Source: Variovorax paradoxus_P
GTDB taxonomy: Bacteria; Pseudomonadota; Gammaproteobacteria; Burkholderiales; Burkholderiaceae_C
Reading direction: 5' to 3' (one strand)
DNA length: 64,000 bases
Assembly: GCF_050627025.1 (NCBI RefSeq)
Contig: NZ_CP192472.1
Positions 17,507 through 25,576 of the stretch are shown here, one piece after another (within the stretch, counting starts at the first letter, position 1; each line of letters opens with the position of its first letter). A program made the translations under genes and the position numbers. Below the pieces are notes generated by a model. The model was not told the origin of the DNA and searched no databases. It worked only from the letters and a program-made list of their open reading frames with translations.

Positions 17507-18808
17507 TTAAGGGGCGGCCCCGCGCACCGGTGCCGCCGCCTCGTCGACCCCGCGAATCGGTGTTCCCACCCAAGCCAGAACCGCGGCCGCCACCAGCAGC
17601 AACCCCGCCCCCGTGAACAACTGCGGCAGCGACACCACCTGCAGCAGCCACCCCGCAGCCGCCGATGACACGGGCACGAGCCCCATGAAGATGAACATGA
17701 ACAGGCTCATCGAGCGGCCCAGCATCGCCGGCGGCACGCGCTTCTGCACCCAGGTGAACACCGCCACCTGCATGAAGCCGCCAAGCACACCCACCAGCAC
17801 CATCAGCAAAGCCCCCTGCCAGGCGGCAGAGATGCCGCCCATGGGCACGAACAGCAGCCCGATGGCGATGTCGGCCAGCAGCACACTGGTGCCCAGGGTG
17901 CCGATGCGCAGCCCCGGCCGCAGTCCCGACACCACCATGCCCAGCAAGGTGCCGGCACCGTGCGCACCGACCATCACCCCGAGGGCCGAAGCGCCCAGGC
18001 CGGGCCGGCTTTCCGCCAGCACCGGCAGCGCGATATGCAACGGCCCCAGCACCAGCACGGCGACCGCGCCCCAATAGAGATAGAGCGTGCGCAGCTGCGC
18101 ATCGCCCCAGACGTGCCGCACGCCGCCGACCATCGAAGCCCAGATCGGCGCGTGCCTCGCGGGGTCAGCCGGCAGGGCGCGCATCTTTACGTGGGCGAGC
18201 GTCCAGGCAGAGAGCGCGAAGCTGAAGGCGTCGAGCGCGAGGGCTATCGCTATGCCGCCTGCGTTCTGCACGCCGCCCGAGCCGTCGCCAAACAGCGCAA
18301 TCAGCACGCCCGCCAGGAGCGGCCCGACGAACATGCTCAGCTGGCGCACGCCCATCATCACGCCGTTGGCGGCGCCTAGCTGCGCGGGCGCCAGGGCGTG
18401 CGGCAGGATCGACGTGCCCGACGGGATGCTGAAGGCACTGCTGATGCCCAGCGCCAGCGACAACGCGTAGATGGCCGGCAGCGTCATCACGCCTTGCCAC
18501 ACACCCGCCGCCAGCAGCGCCAGCAGCACGAAGTTGACGTGCTTGGTGAGCATCAACACGCGCTGCGGCGAGAAGCGGTCGACCACCGCGCCGCCCAACA
18601 GGATGAATACGGCGCGCGGAATGCCCACCAGCGCCAGCACGGTACCCAGCGCCACGGTGTCGCCGGTCAGGCGCAGCACCAGCCAGGGCAGTGCGAGCAG
18701 CGTGAACTGGTCGCCCAGCAGCGAGATGGCGCTGCCGGTGATCAGCCAGCGGAAGTTGCGGTCCTGGAAAAGCGCCGCGCGTGCGGCCGGGTCTGTTTTG
18801 GTTGTCAT
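17507..18808 (-). CDS. MFS exporter, EntS/DHA3-like
   Basis: 433-aa inner-membrane protein with about 12 hydrophobic segments. The N-terminus has RNFRWLITGSAISLLGDQFTLLALPWLVL and the loop GGAVVDRFSPQRVL, typical of the EntS/macrolide-exporter (DHA3) group. I took ATG at 18808, preceded by AGAGGA, over ATG at 18847. It follows a MerR-family regulator gene by 51 nt on the same strand, so drug-inducible expression is likely by analogy. The substrate is unknown. Confidence 0.8.
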   Translation of the reverse strand: MTTKTDPAARAALFQDRNFRWLITGSAISLLGDQFTLLALPWLVLRLTGDTVALGTVLALVGIPRAVFILLGGAVVDRFSPQRVLMLTKHVNFVLLALLAAGVWQGVMTLPAIYALSLALGISSAFSIPSGTSILPHALAPAQLGAANGVMMGVRQLSMFVGPLLAGVLIALFGDGSGGVQNAGGIAIALALDAFSFALSAWTLAHVKMRALPADPARHAPIWASMVGGVRHVWGDAQLRTLYLYWGAVAVLVLGPLHIALPVLAESRPGLGASALGVMVGAHGAGTLLGMVVSGLRPGLRIGTLGTSVLLADIAIGLLFVPMGGISAAWQGALLMVLVGVLGGFMQVAVFTWVQKRVPPAMLGRSMSLFMFIFMGLVPVSSAAAGWLLQVVSLPQLFTGAGLLLVAAAVLAWVGTPIRGVDEAAAPVRGAAP

Positions 18809-18859
18809 GTCGGTCCTCTGGAACAGGGGCCGACTGTGCGGGCTCACGCTACGTGAGGG

Positions 18860-19858
18860 TCAAGCACTTTCATCGACGGGCGACAGGAATTCGCGCACTT
18901 CGCGTCCGAGCGGCAAGCCGGCCAGCAGCAGCGGGTGGCCAAGATGCAAGGTGGCGAGCTTCGCGAACAGCGCGGTGTTGCCGCCGCAGGTCTTGTGCAG
19001 CAACACCGCCCAGCGCCTGCGCAGCGCTTGCGCCTTGGCACCATCGCGCCGCTCGCCAGCCCGGAGCAAAGCCTGGCCCTCGGCATCGATCGCCTGCGCC
19101 TCGGCGTCGGGCATGGGGGGCAGGCGGAATTCCACGTTGCCGCAATGCTCCTGCATCAACCGCACACGCAGTTCGATGGCCGATTCCATGAACTCCATCA
19201 TGTCCGTAGGCGGCGCCCCGCCCTGCCCGCGCACCTTCGACTCTTGCCGGAACATGGCGCCCCATCGATTCATCAGCGCGTAATTGCCGCCCATCCAGCG
19301 CACCATCAGCATCGTCCAGCGGCGGGTGAGCGCCTGGCACTCCCACGTGTCGATGCCACCGCCCGTGTCCATGTAGCGCCGTACCTCGGCCTGCAACTGC
19401 AGCCAGTCTTGCTCGACACCGACGTAAGCCCCGAGGATCTGCTTCAGCTCGCCCGCCTCGAAATAGCGGCCGAAGGTTGTCATCAGCGAAAGCGTCTGCA
19501 CCCAGTCGTCCATGCTGGGGCTGCCACCCTTGCGCAGCATGCCGTGCATCAGCGCCAGCCGCTCGCGCAACTCGGTGGCCTGGCGAATCTGGTGGTCCAG
19601 CGCGTGCATCTGCTGCTCGATCACCCGCTCCGGGGCAGCTTCGCTTCCATCGAGGAGAGGCCCGATCTCTGCGAGCGCCAAGCCCAGGTGCCGCAGCGCC
19701 TGGATGGCGTGCAGGCGGGCGACGTCGCCTTCAGAGTAGAGACGGTAGCCGGAGTCGGACCGGCCAGAGGGCTTGAGCAGGCCGATCTCGTCGTAATGGT
19801 GGAGGGTGCGAACGGTAAGACCGGTGGAGCGGGCGAGGTCGCCGACTTTGATGCGCAT
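18860..19858 (-). CDS. MerR-family regulator with large C-terminal effector domain (TipAS-like)
   Basis: 332-aa transcription factor. The N-terminal 75 residues form a MerR winged helix: KVGDLARSTGLTVRTLHHYDEIGLLKP and a second wing GYRLYSEGDVARL. The dimerisation helix follows, then a helical domain of about 190 residues with RWTMLMVRWMGGNYALMNRW, resembling the TipAS-type antibiotic-binding fold. It heads a two-gene unit with the MFS exporter, which it probably activates. Cys residues are few and not arranged as a metal site, so metal sensing is unlikely. Confidence 0.8.
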   Translation of the reverse strand: MRIKVGDLARSTGLTVRTLHHYDEIGLLKPSGRSDSGYRLYSEGDVARLHAIQALRHLGLALAEIGPLLDGSEAAPERVIEQQMHALDHQIRQATELRERLALMHGMLRKGGSPSMDDWVQTLSLMTTFGRYFEAGELKQILGAYVGVEQDWLQLQAEVRRYMDTGGGIDTWECQALTRRWTMLMVRWMGGNYALMNRWGAMFRQESKVRGQGGAPPTDMMEFMESAIELRVRLMQEHCGNVEFRLPPMPDAEAQAIDAEGQALLRAGERRDGAKAQALRRRWAVLLHKTCGGNTALFAKLATLHLGHPLLLAGLPLGREVREFLSPVDESA

Positions 19859-20069
19859 GGGGGGATTGTGGCGCTGCGGGTTACCGTTTCTGCGGGGGGC
19901 TTATCGCGAGCTTGAATGTCTGCTCAGGGCCGAGCCGTGTAGAAACGCGCGCGACGCCGGTTCGGCCCGGATGCACGGGCATCTGCGCCACGGTGCCGCG
20001 GCAGACCGCTGCCGAAGCGCGCGCAAAAGCCGTGGCGGGCAGATCCCGGGCCCGCCTGAACGCCCCGAC

Positions 20070-20666
20070 TCACCGCGCGGGCAATGGTCCCGGGGCGCCG
20101 GCGCGCAATCCCTGCATGACGAAGCTGACCAGCCAGTCGAGTCGCGGCTGCCATTCGCCGCTGAAGTCGATCAACCAGATGCCGGCGGTCGCCAGGAAAA
20201 AGTCGTCGGTCGTCACGCCAGCCCGGATCGTGCCGGCGCGCGCATTGGCATTGAGCAGCAACTGCGCCGCGGCAATGACCGGCGCGTAACCATCGTTCCC
20301 CTGGCAGTTCTTCATGCTTGAGACCTCGCTCATCGCATTGGCCAGCCCGGCCTTGGTCCTGGCGTATTCGGCGAGGCGGTGCAACCACCGCTCCAAGGCT
20401 TCGTCCGGCGCGTGCTCTTGGAGCAACCGCTCGGCGAAGTGCGCCACTTGGCCCATCTCGTACTCATACACCGCCATGATTAGCGCTTCCCGCGTCGGGA
20501 AGTGGCGATACATCGTGCCCTGGCCGACTCCCGCCTTTTGTGCGATCGCACTCAGCGGCACGTCCGCGGCGCGTGCCAGTTCCGCGAGCGCCACCGACAC
20601 GATGCGCTCTCTATTTTGCAATGCATCGGACCGTGCGGGCCGACCGGTCTTCTTCGCCTGTTCCAC
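20070..20666 (-). CDS. TetR-family repressor, module A
   Basis: About 198-aa regulator, divergent from the SDR gene at 20777. The HTH reads VPLSAIAQKAGVGQGTMYRHFPTREALIMAVYEYE, a standard TetR signature; the C-terminal ligand domain is of the SBP-like TetR_C type (WLHRLAEYARTKAGLA). GTG at 20666 is preferred because GAGGG precedes it; TTG at 20690 is an alternative but lies only 10 nt from an operator-like palindrome. Probably represses the divergent oxidoreductases and itself. Confidence 0.85.
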   Translation of the reverse strand: MEQAKKTGRPARSDALQNRERIVSVALAELARAADVPLSAIAQKAGVGQGTMYRHFPTREALIMAVYEYEMGQVAHFAERLLQEHAPDEALERWLHRLAEYARTKAGLANAMSEVSSMKNCQGNDGYAPVIAAAQLLLNANARAGTIRAGVTTDDFFLATAGIWLIDFSGEWQPRLDWLVSFVMQGLRAGAPGPLPAR

Positions 20667-20699
20667 AAACCCTCTTTTGAGTAAGGCCAACCAAACAAA

Positions 20700-20741
20700 C
20701 GGACAGATGTCCGTATACTCGCCTAAACGGACAAACGTCCA
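20700..20741. promoter_or_regulatory. Paired palindromes, probable TetR operators of module A
   Basis: CGGACAGATGTCCG (20700-20713; 6-bp arms) and CGGACAAACGTCCA (20728-20741; core GGAC-N4-GTCC) are spaced exactly 28 bp start to start and both follow AAA. They lie between the TetR gene and the divergent SDR gene; a TATACT that could be a -10 lies between them at 20714-20719. Seen directly; repressor binding is inferred. Confidence 0.7.
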
Positions 20742-20776
20742 CTACTGATCTTAACCGGCGCGACCTGCGAAAACCA

Positions 20777-21541
20777 ATGAAGCCCTCTGGCAACACTATT
20801 CTCATCACCGGCGCCACCTCGGGCATCGGACTCGGCATGGCGCTGCGCTTTCAGCGGGCAGGGAACAAGGTGATCGTTGCAGGTCGGCGCACGGCGCTGC
20901 TGCAACAGATCACCCGTGAGCATCCCGACATCGAGTCGCTCGAACTCGATGTGGCCGAGCCACAGTCCATAGCAGCCGCTCGAGAACACGTGCTTGCCCG
21001 CTTTCCCGACTTGAACGTGCTCGTGAACAACGCCGGCATCATGCTGCCGGAGAACGTCTTGAAAGCGGACTCGCTCGAGGTTGCCGAGTGGACGATTGCC
21101 GTCAACCTGCTAGGCACGATCCGCATGACCCACGCCTTCCTGCCGCAACTGATGACCAAGGACAACGGTGTCCTCATCAACGTCAGCTCGTCTCTTGCGT
21201 TCGTCCCATTTCCTGCGGCCTTGACCTACGGTGCCACCAAGGCAGCCGTCCACTCCTTCACCGAGAGCCTGCGGGTTCAGCTCGCCGAGACGGCGGTGCG
21301 AGTGATCGAAATCGTGCCGCCAGGAGTGCGTACCACCTTGTTCGGCCAGGAAAACGACGATCAAGCCATGCCGCTGGAGGAGTTCCTGACCGAGACGCTC
21401 GCGCTGCTGCATGGCGAACACGTGCCGAACGAGGTCGTCGTCGATCGCGCCAAGTTCCTGCGGTTCGCCGAGGCGAACGGTCAATATGGCGACGTCTTCG
21501 CCATGCTGTCCGCCATCCCTGCGCCCGGACAGGATCACTGA
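20777..21541 (+). CDS. Short-chain dehydrogenase/reductase (DltE-like)
   Basis: 254-aa classical SDR. Nucleotide motif TGATSGIG (residues 11-18), NNAG motif VLVNNAGIM, catalytic Ser in NVSSSLAFV and YGATK (the Y-x-x-x-K pair). The end sequence is closer to the DltE/YdfG-type subgroup than to FabG. It is divergent from a TetR gene and 84 nt upstream of a Rossmann reductase, so the two enzymes probably share one inducible transcript. The substrate is unknown. Confidence 0.88.
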   Translation: MKPSGNTILITGATSGIGLGMALRFQRAGNKVIVAGRRTALLQQITREHPDIESLELDVAEPQSIAAAREHVLARFPDLNVLVNNAGIMLPENVLKADSLEVAEWTIAVNLLGTIRMTHAFLPQLMTKDNGVLINVSSSLAFVPFPAALTYGATKAAVHSFTESLRVQLAETAVRVIEIVPPGVRTTLFGQENDDQAMPLEEFLTETLALLHGEHVPNEVVVDRAKFLRFAEANGQYGDVFAMLSAIPAPGQDH

Positions 21542-21625
21542 GAGTGCCGGTGGCGTTGCCCGCCGCCGGACGAAAAACACGTCAACACTTCACCCACCCC
21601 GCAATAAACATCAAAAGGAACCATC

Positions 21626-22360
21626 ATGAAAATTGGAGTCATCGGAGCAGGAAATATTGGCGCAACGTTGGCCCGTATCTTGGCAATCGCCGGCCACAAC
21701 GTGAAGCTGGCCAACTCGAAGGGGCCAGAAACCCTGAAGGACATCGTTGCCGGGACGGCAATCGCTGCCGTCACGCGAGATGAAGCGGTCAAAGATGTCG
21801 AGGTCATCATCCTGTCCGTACCGTTCGCTCGAAATCCGGAACTTGCGCCGGTGCTTGCCAATGTGCCAGCGGGCGTTATCGTAGTCGACACGTCCAACTA
21901 CTATCCGGTGCGAGACGGCAAGATCGAAGAGGTAGACGAAGGAAATTTGGAAACCGTCTGGAGCAGCGAGCAGATTGGAAGGCCTCTCGTGAAGGCCTGG
22001 AACGCGCTCCTGTCCTTCACACTGTCCGACTGCGGATCGACAAGTGGCTCCGCTTCCAGACTGGCCATACCGATCGGTGGCGATGATGTCGCTGCGAAAT
22101 CCGTGGTGTCGGGTCTTGTCAGCGAAACCGGCTTCGATGCCGTCGATGCTGGCCCGCTATCGGAGTCCTGGCGTTATCAACCGGGAACGCCCGCCTATTG
22201 CACCGAACTCGATGCAGCGGGCGTGACGAAAGCGCTTTTGGCGGCTGACAAGTCGCGCTCTCCTCGCAATCTTGAGCTCATCACGAAGGCATTCATCGAG
22301 GGGAGCTTGCCGTACGAGCGTGAAGCTATGGTCGCCTTCAATCGCAAGGTAACGAGCTGA
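21626..22360 (+). CDS. NADPH-dependent F420 reductase-like (COG2085) Rossmann protein
   Basis: 244-aa protein starting MKIGVIGAGNIGATLARILAIAGH, a GxGxxG dinucleotide fold, followed by LANSKGPETL, where the Ser suggests NADP preference. VDTSNYYPVRDGKI and PLVKAWNALLS fit the COG2085 predicted dinucleotide-binding family. The host line does not make F420 widely, so the true reaction is uncertain. An AAAGGAACC ribosome site precedes the ATG. The left end of an IS lies 17 nt after its stop, leaving the gene intact. Confidence 0.8.
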   Translation: MKIGVIGAGNIGATLARILAIAGHNVKLANSKGPETLKDIVAGTAIAAVTRDEAVKDVEVIILSVPFARNPELAPVLANVPAGVIVVDTSNYYPVRDGKIEEVDEGNLETVWSSEQIGRPLVKAWNALLSFTLSDCGSTSGSASRLAIPIGGDDVAAKSVVSGLVSETGFDAVDAGPLSESWRYQPGTPAYCTELDAAGVTKALLAADKSRSPRNLELITKAFIEGSLPYEREAMVAFNRKVTS

Positions 22361-22377
22361 ATATCTTGTCCGGTACT

Positions 22378-22399
22378 GGCCGAGGCTGTGTGGAAACGC
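22378..22399 (+). repeat. Left terminal inverted repeat of the IS
   Basis: 22 bp beginning GGCCGAGGCTGTGTGG; matches the complement of 24030-24051 at 21 of 22 positions (the mismatch is G against A at position 16). Confidence 0.85.
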
Positions 22400-22523
22400 A
22401 CTCGGCACATGAGTATGCCGAACTCGGCCGCTCGACAGCGCACAGTAGAGACAGAACGCGGCCGTCAGGCCACCGCCGCAACAGTCAGACCGATCTACGC
22501 GGCGAGAGCGCGATTGCAAGGGC

Positions 22524-23999
22524 TCATGCCCCAGCCAATTGCATCGCCTTCATCGTTCTGACGAACCCCAACACCTTCATTACACGCTTGAAGTTGTAGG
22601 CCAGTACATGCAAGCTCATCTCGGTGCTCACATGCGCCAGAGTCCTGGTCAGGAAGTGGGTTGATCCCATCCAGTGTTTCAGCGTGCCGAACACGTGCTC
22701 CACGGTGCGTCGTCGCAAGGTCATGGCGTCGGGCTTGCGATCAAGGCGTTGCTGCACCCGATCAAGCACCGCTTCGTGTTCCCAGCGTCGGATGCGGCGG
22801 TAGCTGCTGGTCGTGCACTGGTCTCTCATGGCGCAACCAGGGCAAGCGCTGGGCCAATAGACGTGCAGCTTGTTGTCGTTCTTCTCCAGCGTGCTGAACC
22901 TGTAGATCGCTCGTTCACCCGCGGGGCATTGGTATTCGTCGTCCTTCGCGATGTAGACGAAGTCGGTCTTGTCGAAGCGACCCGCGGCCTTGGCGTTCGA
23001 TGTCATCGGTTTGGGCACGAAGGCCGTGATGCCGTCGTCCTCACAGGCCTTGAGCTCCGTGCCATTGAAGTAGCCCCGGTCGGCGAAGGCTTGAAGTCTG
23101 GGCTTGTCCATAGCCTCGCGCGCAGCACGCGCCATCCTGTTGAGCTGCGCGCGGTCGTTGCCGACGTTCGTGACCTCGTGCGCCACGATCAAGTGGTTCT
23201 TCGCATCGACCGCCGTCTGGACGTTGTAGCCCACCAAGCCCGAACCCTTTGCCTGCGAGATCATCGAGCGCGCGTCGGGATCGGTGGTTGAACGCTGCCC
23301 ATCAGGCTCGTGCCTCAACTGCTCCTTGGCTTCGTCGAGCTGGCGCATCTGATCGCGCAGCTTCCTGATCTTGTCTTGCAGTCGCTCGGTCTTGGCTTCG
23401 ACCTCTGAGGGTTGTGTACGGTCCGCCGTCTCCAGTGCGTCGAGGTAGCGCTGGACGCTTTGCTCGATTTGTTGCTGGCGCTTGTCGATCTTGGCTGGCG
23501 TGACGTTGCGGTCCCGGCTGTTCACCGCCTTGAACTTGCTGCCGTCGATGGCCACGATGGCCTGCGTGAACAGCTTGAGTTCACGGCACATGGCGATGAA
23601 GCGCTTGCAGACATTGCGGATGCCAGCACCGTTGTTGTGGCGGAAGTCGGCGATGGTCTTGAAGTCCGGAGCGAGCCGGCCGGTGAGCCACATCAGCTCG
23701 ACGTTGCGTTGGGCCTCGCGTTCCAGGCGCCGGCTGGACTGGATGCGGTTCAGGTACCCGTAGATGTAGAGCTTAAGCAGCACCGCGGGGTGGTACGACG
23801 GCCGGCCGGTGGCGGCGGGGTCCACGCCTTTGAAACCGAGTGCTTGAAGATCCAGTTCTTCGACAAAGACATCGACGACTCGCACCGGGTTGTCTTCGCC
23901 GATATAGTCATCAAGACACTCCGGCAACAACGCGACCTGCTGTCGGCCTTCGCCTTCGATGAATCGCTTCATGGGCACCTCGCAGAGAACGGGTGCCAT
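22524..23999 (-). CDS. IS1182-family transposase
   Basis: 491-aa DDE transposase, or about 482 aa from the internal MKRFIEGEGRQQ. It has the N-terminal DUF772-type domain (RPSYHPAVLLKLYIYGYLNRIQSSRRLE). Catalytic residues fit AIDGSKFKAV (D), FADRGYFNG (D) and RRRTVEHVFGTLKHWMG (E). A zinc-binding-like block PACPGCAMRDQC-type (CPGCAMRDQC) precedes the last motif. The frame is intact from end to end, so the element may be active. Confidence 0.93.
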   Translation of the reverse strand: MAPVLCEVPMKRFIEGEGRQQVALLPECLDDYIGEDNPVRVVDVFVEELDLQALGFKGVDPAATGRPSYHPAVLLKLYIYGYLNRIQSSRRLEREAQRNVELMWLTGRLAPDFKTIADFRHNNGAGIRNVCKRFIAMCRELKLFTQAIVAIDGSKFKAVNSRDRNVTPAKIDKRQQQIEQSVQRYLDALETADRTQPSEVEAKTERLQDKIRKLRDQMRQLDEAKEQLRHEPDGQRSTTDPDARSMISQAKGSGLVGYNVQTAVDAKNHLIVAHEVTNVGNDRAQLNRMARAAREAMDKPRLQAFADRGYFNGTELKACEDDGITAFVPKPMTSNAKAAGRFDKTDFVYIAKDDEYQCPAGERAIYRFSTLEKNDNKLHVYWPSACPGCAMRDQCTTSSYRRIRRWEHEAVLDRVQQRLDRKPDAMTLRRRTVEHVFGTLKHWMGSTHFLTRTLAHVSTEMSLHVLAYNFKRVMKVLGFVRTMKAMQLAGA

Positions 24000-24029
24000 G
24001 ATTTTATTTAGATGAGTCCCGACGGCGAA

Positions 24030-24051
24030 GCGTTTTCACACAGCCTCGGCC
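24030..24051 (-). repeat. Right terminal inverted repeat of the IS
   Basis: 22 bp; the minus-strand reading begins GGCCGAGGCTGTGTGA and pairs with the left repeat at 22378. It is 33 nt outside the transposase frame start. Confidence 0.85.
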
Positions 24052-24062
24052 GTATCCTGCCC

Positions 24063-24535
24063 TTAGCTTGCCGGCCATGAGACAGCATAGTCGTCCTTAA
24101 ACCAATTCAAATACGCCGCGGCGAAGTGATACGCGAGCTGGAACATGGCCTCGCTGTCCTTGCTGGAAACATCCCAGGGGAAGAGGTTTATGACGATGAA
24201 AAGCGGTCGCTCATCGGAGGCCTGAGCTAGGACGTTCTGCCACACGGGCGAACCAAGCGAATCCAGGAGTTGCTTGTTCTGCAGCTCGGCGCCTGAGCGA
24301 AGAATCGCGCAAGCATAGACAACATGTCGCCAATGCTGAAGTTGCACTTCCCCGCTGCACATTCCACGCTCCAGGAAGCCAAGGGGCCGTCCAAGTGGGT
24401 GGCGACGACTGGCCCGCCGCGCAAGAGGTTTTCGCAATATGCGAGCCACTTCTTCGACAGCGCATCCGCGTGCAAGCTCGAACTCTCCAGCAGTTCCCCG
24501 TCGACTGCACAGTGCATGACTCTGAATGACTCCAT
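24063..24535 (-). pseudogene. Frameshifted small gene of unknown function
   Basis: The ATG at 24535 has a strong site (GGAGGAAGG) and reads MESFRVMHCAVDGELLESS through FSIGDMLSMLAR; the frame then becomes nonsense and stops at 24227. A second frame, from near 24310 to 24063, continues sensibly as ILRSGAELQNKQLLDS...YHFAAAYLNWFKDDYAVSWPAS. One missing base in GCGCGATTCTTCGC (about 24307-24320) would join them into one protein of about 157 aa. I do not recognise the family. It directly adjoins the IS and ends the low-GC cluster. A sequencing error is the alternative. Confidence 0.6.
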
Positions 24536-24632
24536 CACCTTCCTCCAATGACTGCTTTCAGTTCGATTCTGTCGCAGCAGTGAGTGGCTTCTCCTAGCCA
24601 GTTGTTGTTCTAGGGAGCTAACAGTTCACCGA

Positions 24633-25211
24633 TCAACTGGTGAAGAGTGAAGGCTCTAGCAATTTCACGCCAACAAGCTCTCGCTCGATTCTTTTGGACA
24701 GTTCATCTTGCACTGCAATCTGACCAATCTGCGGTAGATATGCCAGCGGCGTATAGGTCAATGCGTCGGGCTTGAGAACGAGCTTGCTCACATCCCTCAT
24801 CAAGCCGTGTTTGAGCAGCCGAGGATCAAATTTCGACTGAGACAAATCGATCGCCGTGTCCTCCACCGCCAAAACATTGAGCGCGAAGAACTCGCCCGTC
24901 AGGCTCGTCTTCTTATAGGTGACTTCTAGAGGAAGAAATTCGCATTGGCACTGATGCGCTTGCAAGAGGAGCGCAAACCGCTGTGAGACGATCCAAAAAG
25001 GGACCGTCATGATGAAGTCGGTCAACCCCGCAGGGCCTTCCCGATCATCTCGAAGGGCGACCCTCATCTGCTCCCAGTTCCGTCCGCAAAGCTGACCTTC
25101 ATTGAGTTCGATGCTCAAGTCGTCAAATATCCTGGCGAGGTCCGCTTGATGAGGAGTCGCTTCTGGTGCCGGGACGTCTCGCCGAAGATTGAGTGTCAGC
25201 AGCTTTGTCAT
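24633..25211 (-). CDS. Imm11/DUF1629-like putative immunity protein
   Basis: About 192 aa from ATG 25211 (MTKLLTLNLRRDVPAPE); the frame is open to 25319. The core GLTDFIMTVPFWIVSQRFALLL, then a charged strand EFLPLEVTYKK and FFALNVLAVEDTAIDL, resembles the Imm11 (DUF1629) family that neutralises contact-dependent or type VI toxins. This is recognition from pattern only. No signal peptide or membrane helix. It lies in a same-strand run of small genes with lower GC than the surroundings. Confidence 0.5.
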   Translation of the reverse strand: MTKLLTLNLRRDVPAPEATPHQADLARIFDDLSIELNEGQLCGRNWEQMRVALRDDREGPAGLTDFIMTVPFWIVSQRFALLLQAHQCQCEFLPLEVTYKKTSLTGEFFALNVLAVEDTAIDLSQSKFDPRLLKHGLMRDVSKLVLKPDALTYTPLAYLPQIGQIAVQDELSKRIERELVGVKLLEPSLFTS

Positions 25212-25233
25212 TTCGATGTTCGGTGTCTGCTTC

Positions 25234-25548
25234 TCAAGACAGCTTCGAGATTGGCCGGTTGTACAGCTTGCCGGCAAGGCTCCTGCCGGTGGCCTTGTCG
25301 CCTGATTCGAATGCCGCAATCATCCTCATCAGATCCGAACCAACCTGCTGAGCCACGTCGCGGTTTCTCAGCCGTGGCTCTGCCAGTGCCCATAGGTCTC
25401 GCAAGTCCCTCATGTGAGTTTCGAATGTCCAACTGCTCCAATCCGGGTATTCGTCAGGCGAGTTGGTCCAGGCGGCCGAGATGGCCCCTTGGAGGTTGTT
25501 CAAGGTCTCACGAAGTGACATAGCTTTCCCAAATTCTGCTGTCGACAT
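25234..25548 (-). CDS. Small hypothetical protein
   Basis: 104 aa, not recognised. It is helical and charged (MSLRETLNNLQGAISAAW, METHMRDLRDLW-like FETHMRDLRDLWALAEPRLR), with no signal or membrane segment. ATG at 25521 (GGGAAAG just upstream) is an alternative start. It lies 22 nt upstream of the Imm11-like gene and 28 nt after the ankyrin gene on the same strand, so it belongs to the same probable transcript. Confidence 0.5.
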   Translation of the reverse strand: MSTAEFGKAMSLRETLNNLQGAISAAWTNSPDEYPDWSSWTFETHMRDLRDLWALAEPRLRNRDVAQQVGSDLMRMIAAFESGDKATGRSLAGKLYNRPISKLS

Positions 25549-25576
25549 GAGCTTCCGGCTCTCGCCAACTGCGGCC

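Larger units (their letters stand above)
22378..24051 (-). mobile_element. Complete IS1182-family insertion sequence (about 1.67 kb)
   Basis: Bounded by 22-bp terminal inverted repeats with one mismatch: left 22378-22399 (begins GGCCGAGGCTGTGTGG) and right 24030-24051 (complement begins GGCCGAGGCTGTGTGA). One long transposase gene occupies the minus strand. I could not recognise a clean target duplication in the flanks (left ...GGTACT, right GTATCC...), so the exact ends may differ by a few bases. It sits between convergent genes without cutting the neighbour on its left. Confidence 0.88.

Noticed and set aside
22372..24056. Target-site duplication for the IS
   Set aside because: Flanks (GGTACT left, GTATCC right) do not give a convincing match of any fixed length.
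24036..24062. IS insertion disrupting the frameshifted gene
   Set aside because: The second frame of that gene ends at 24063 outside the right inverted repeat; the frameshift lies about 250 bases away, so the IS is not the direct cause.
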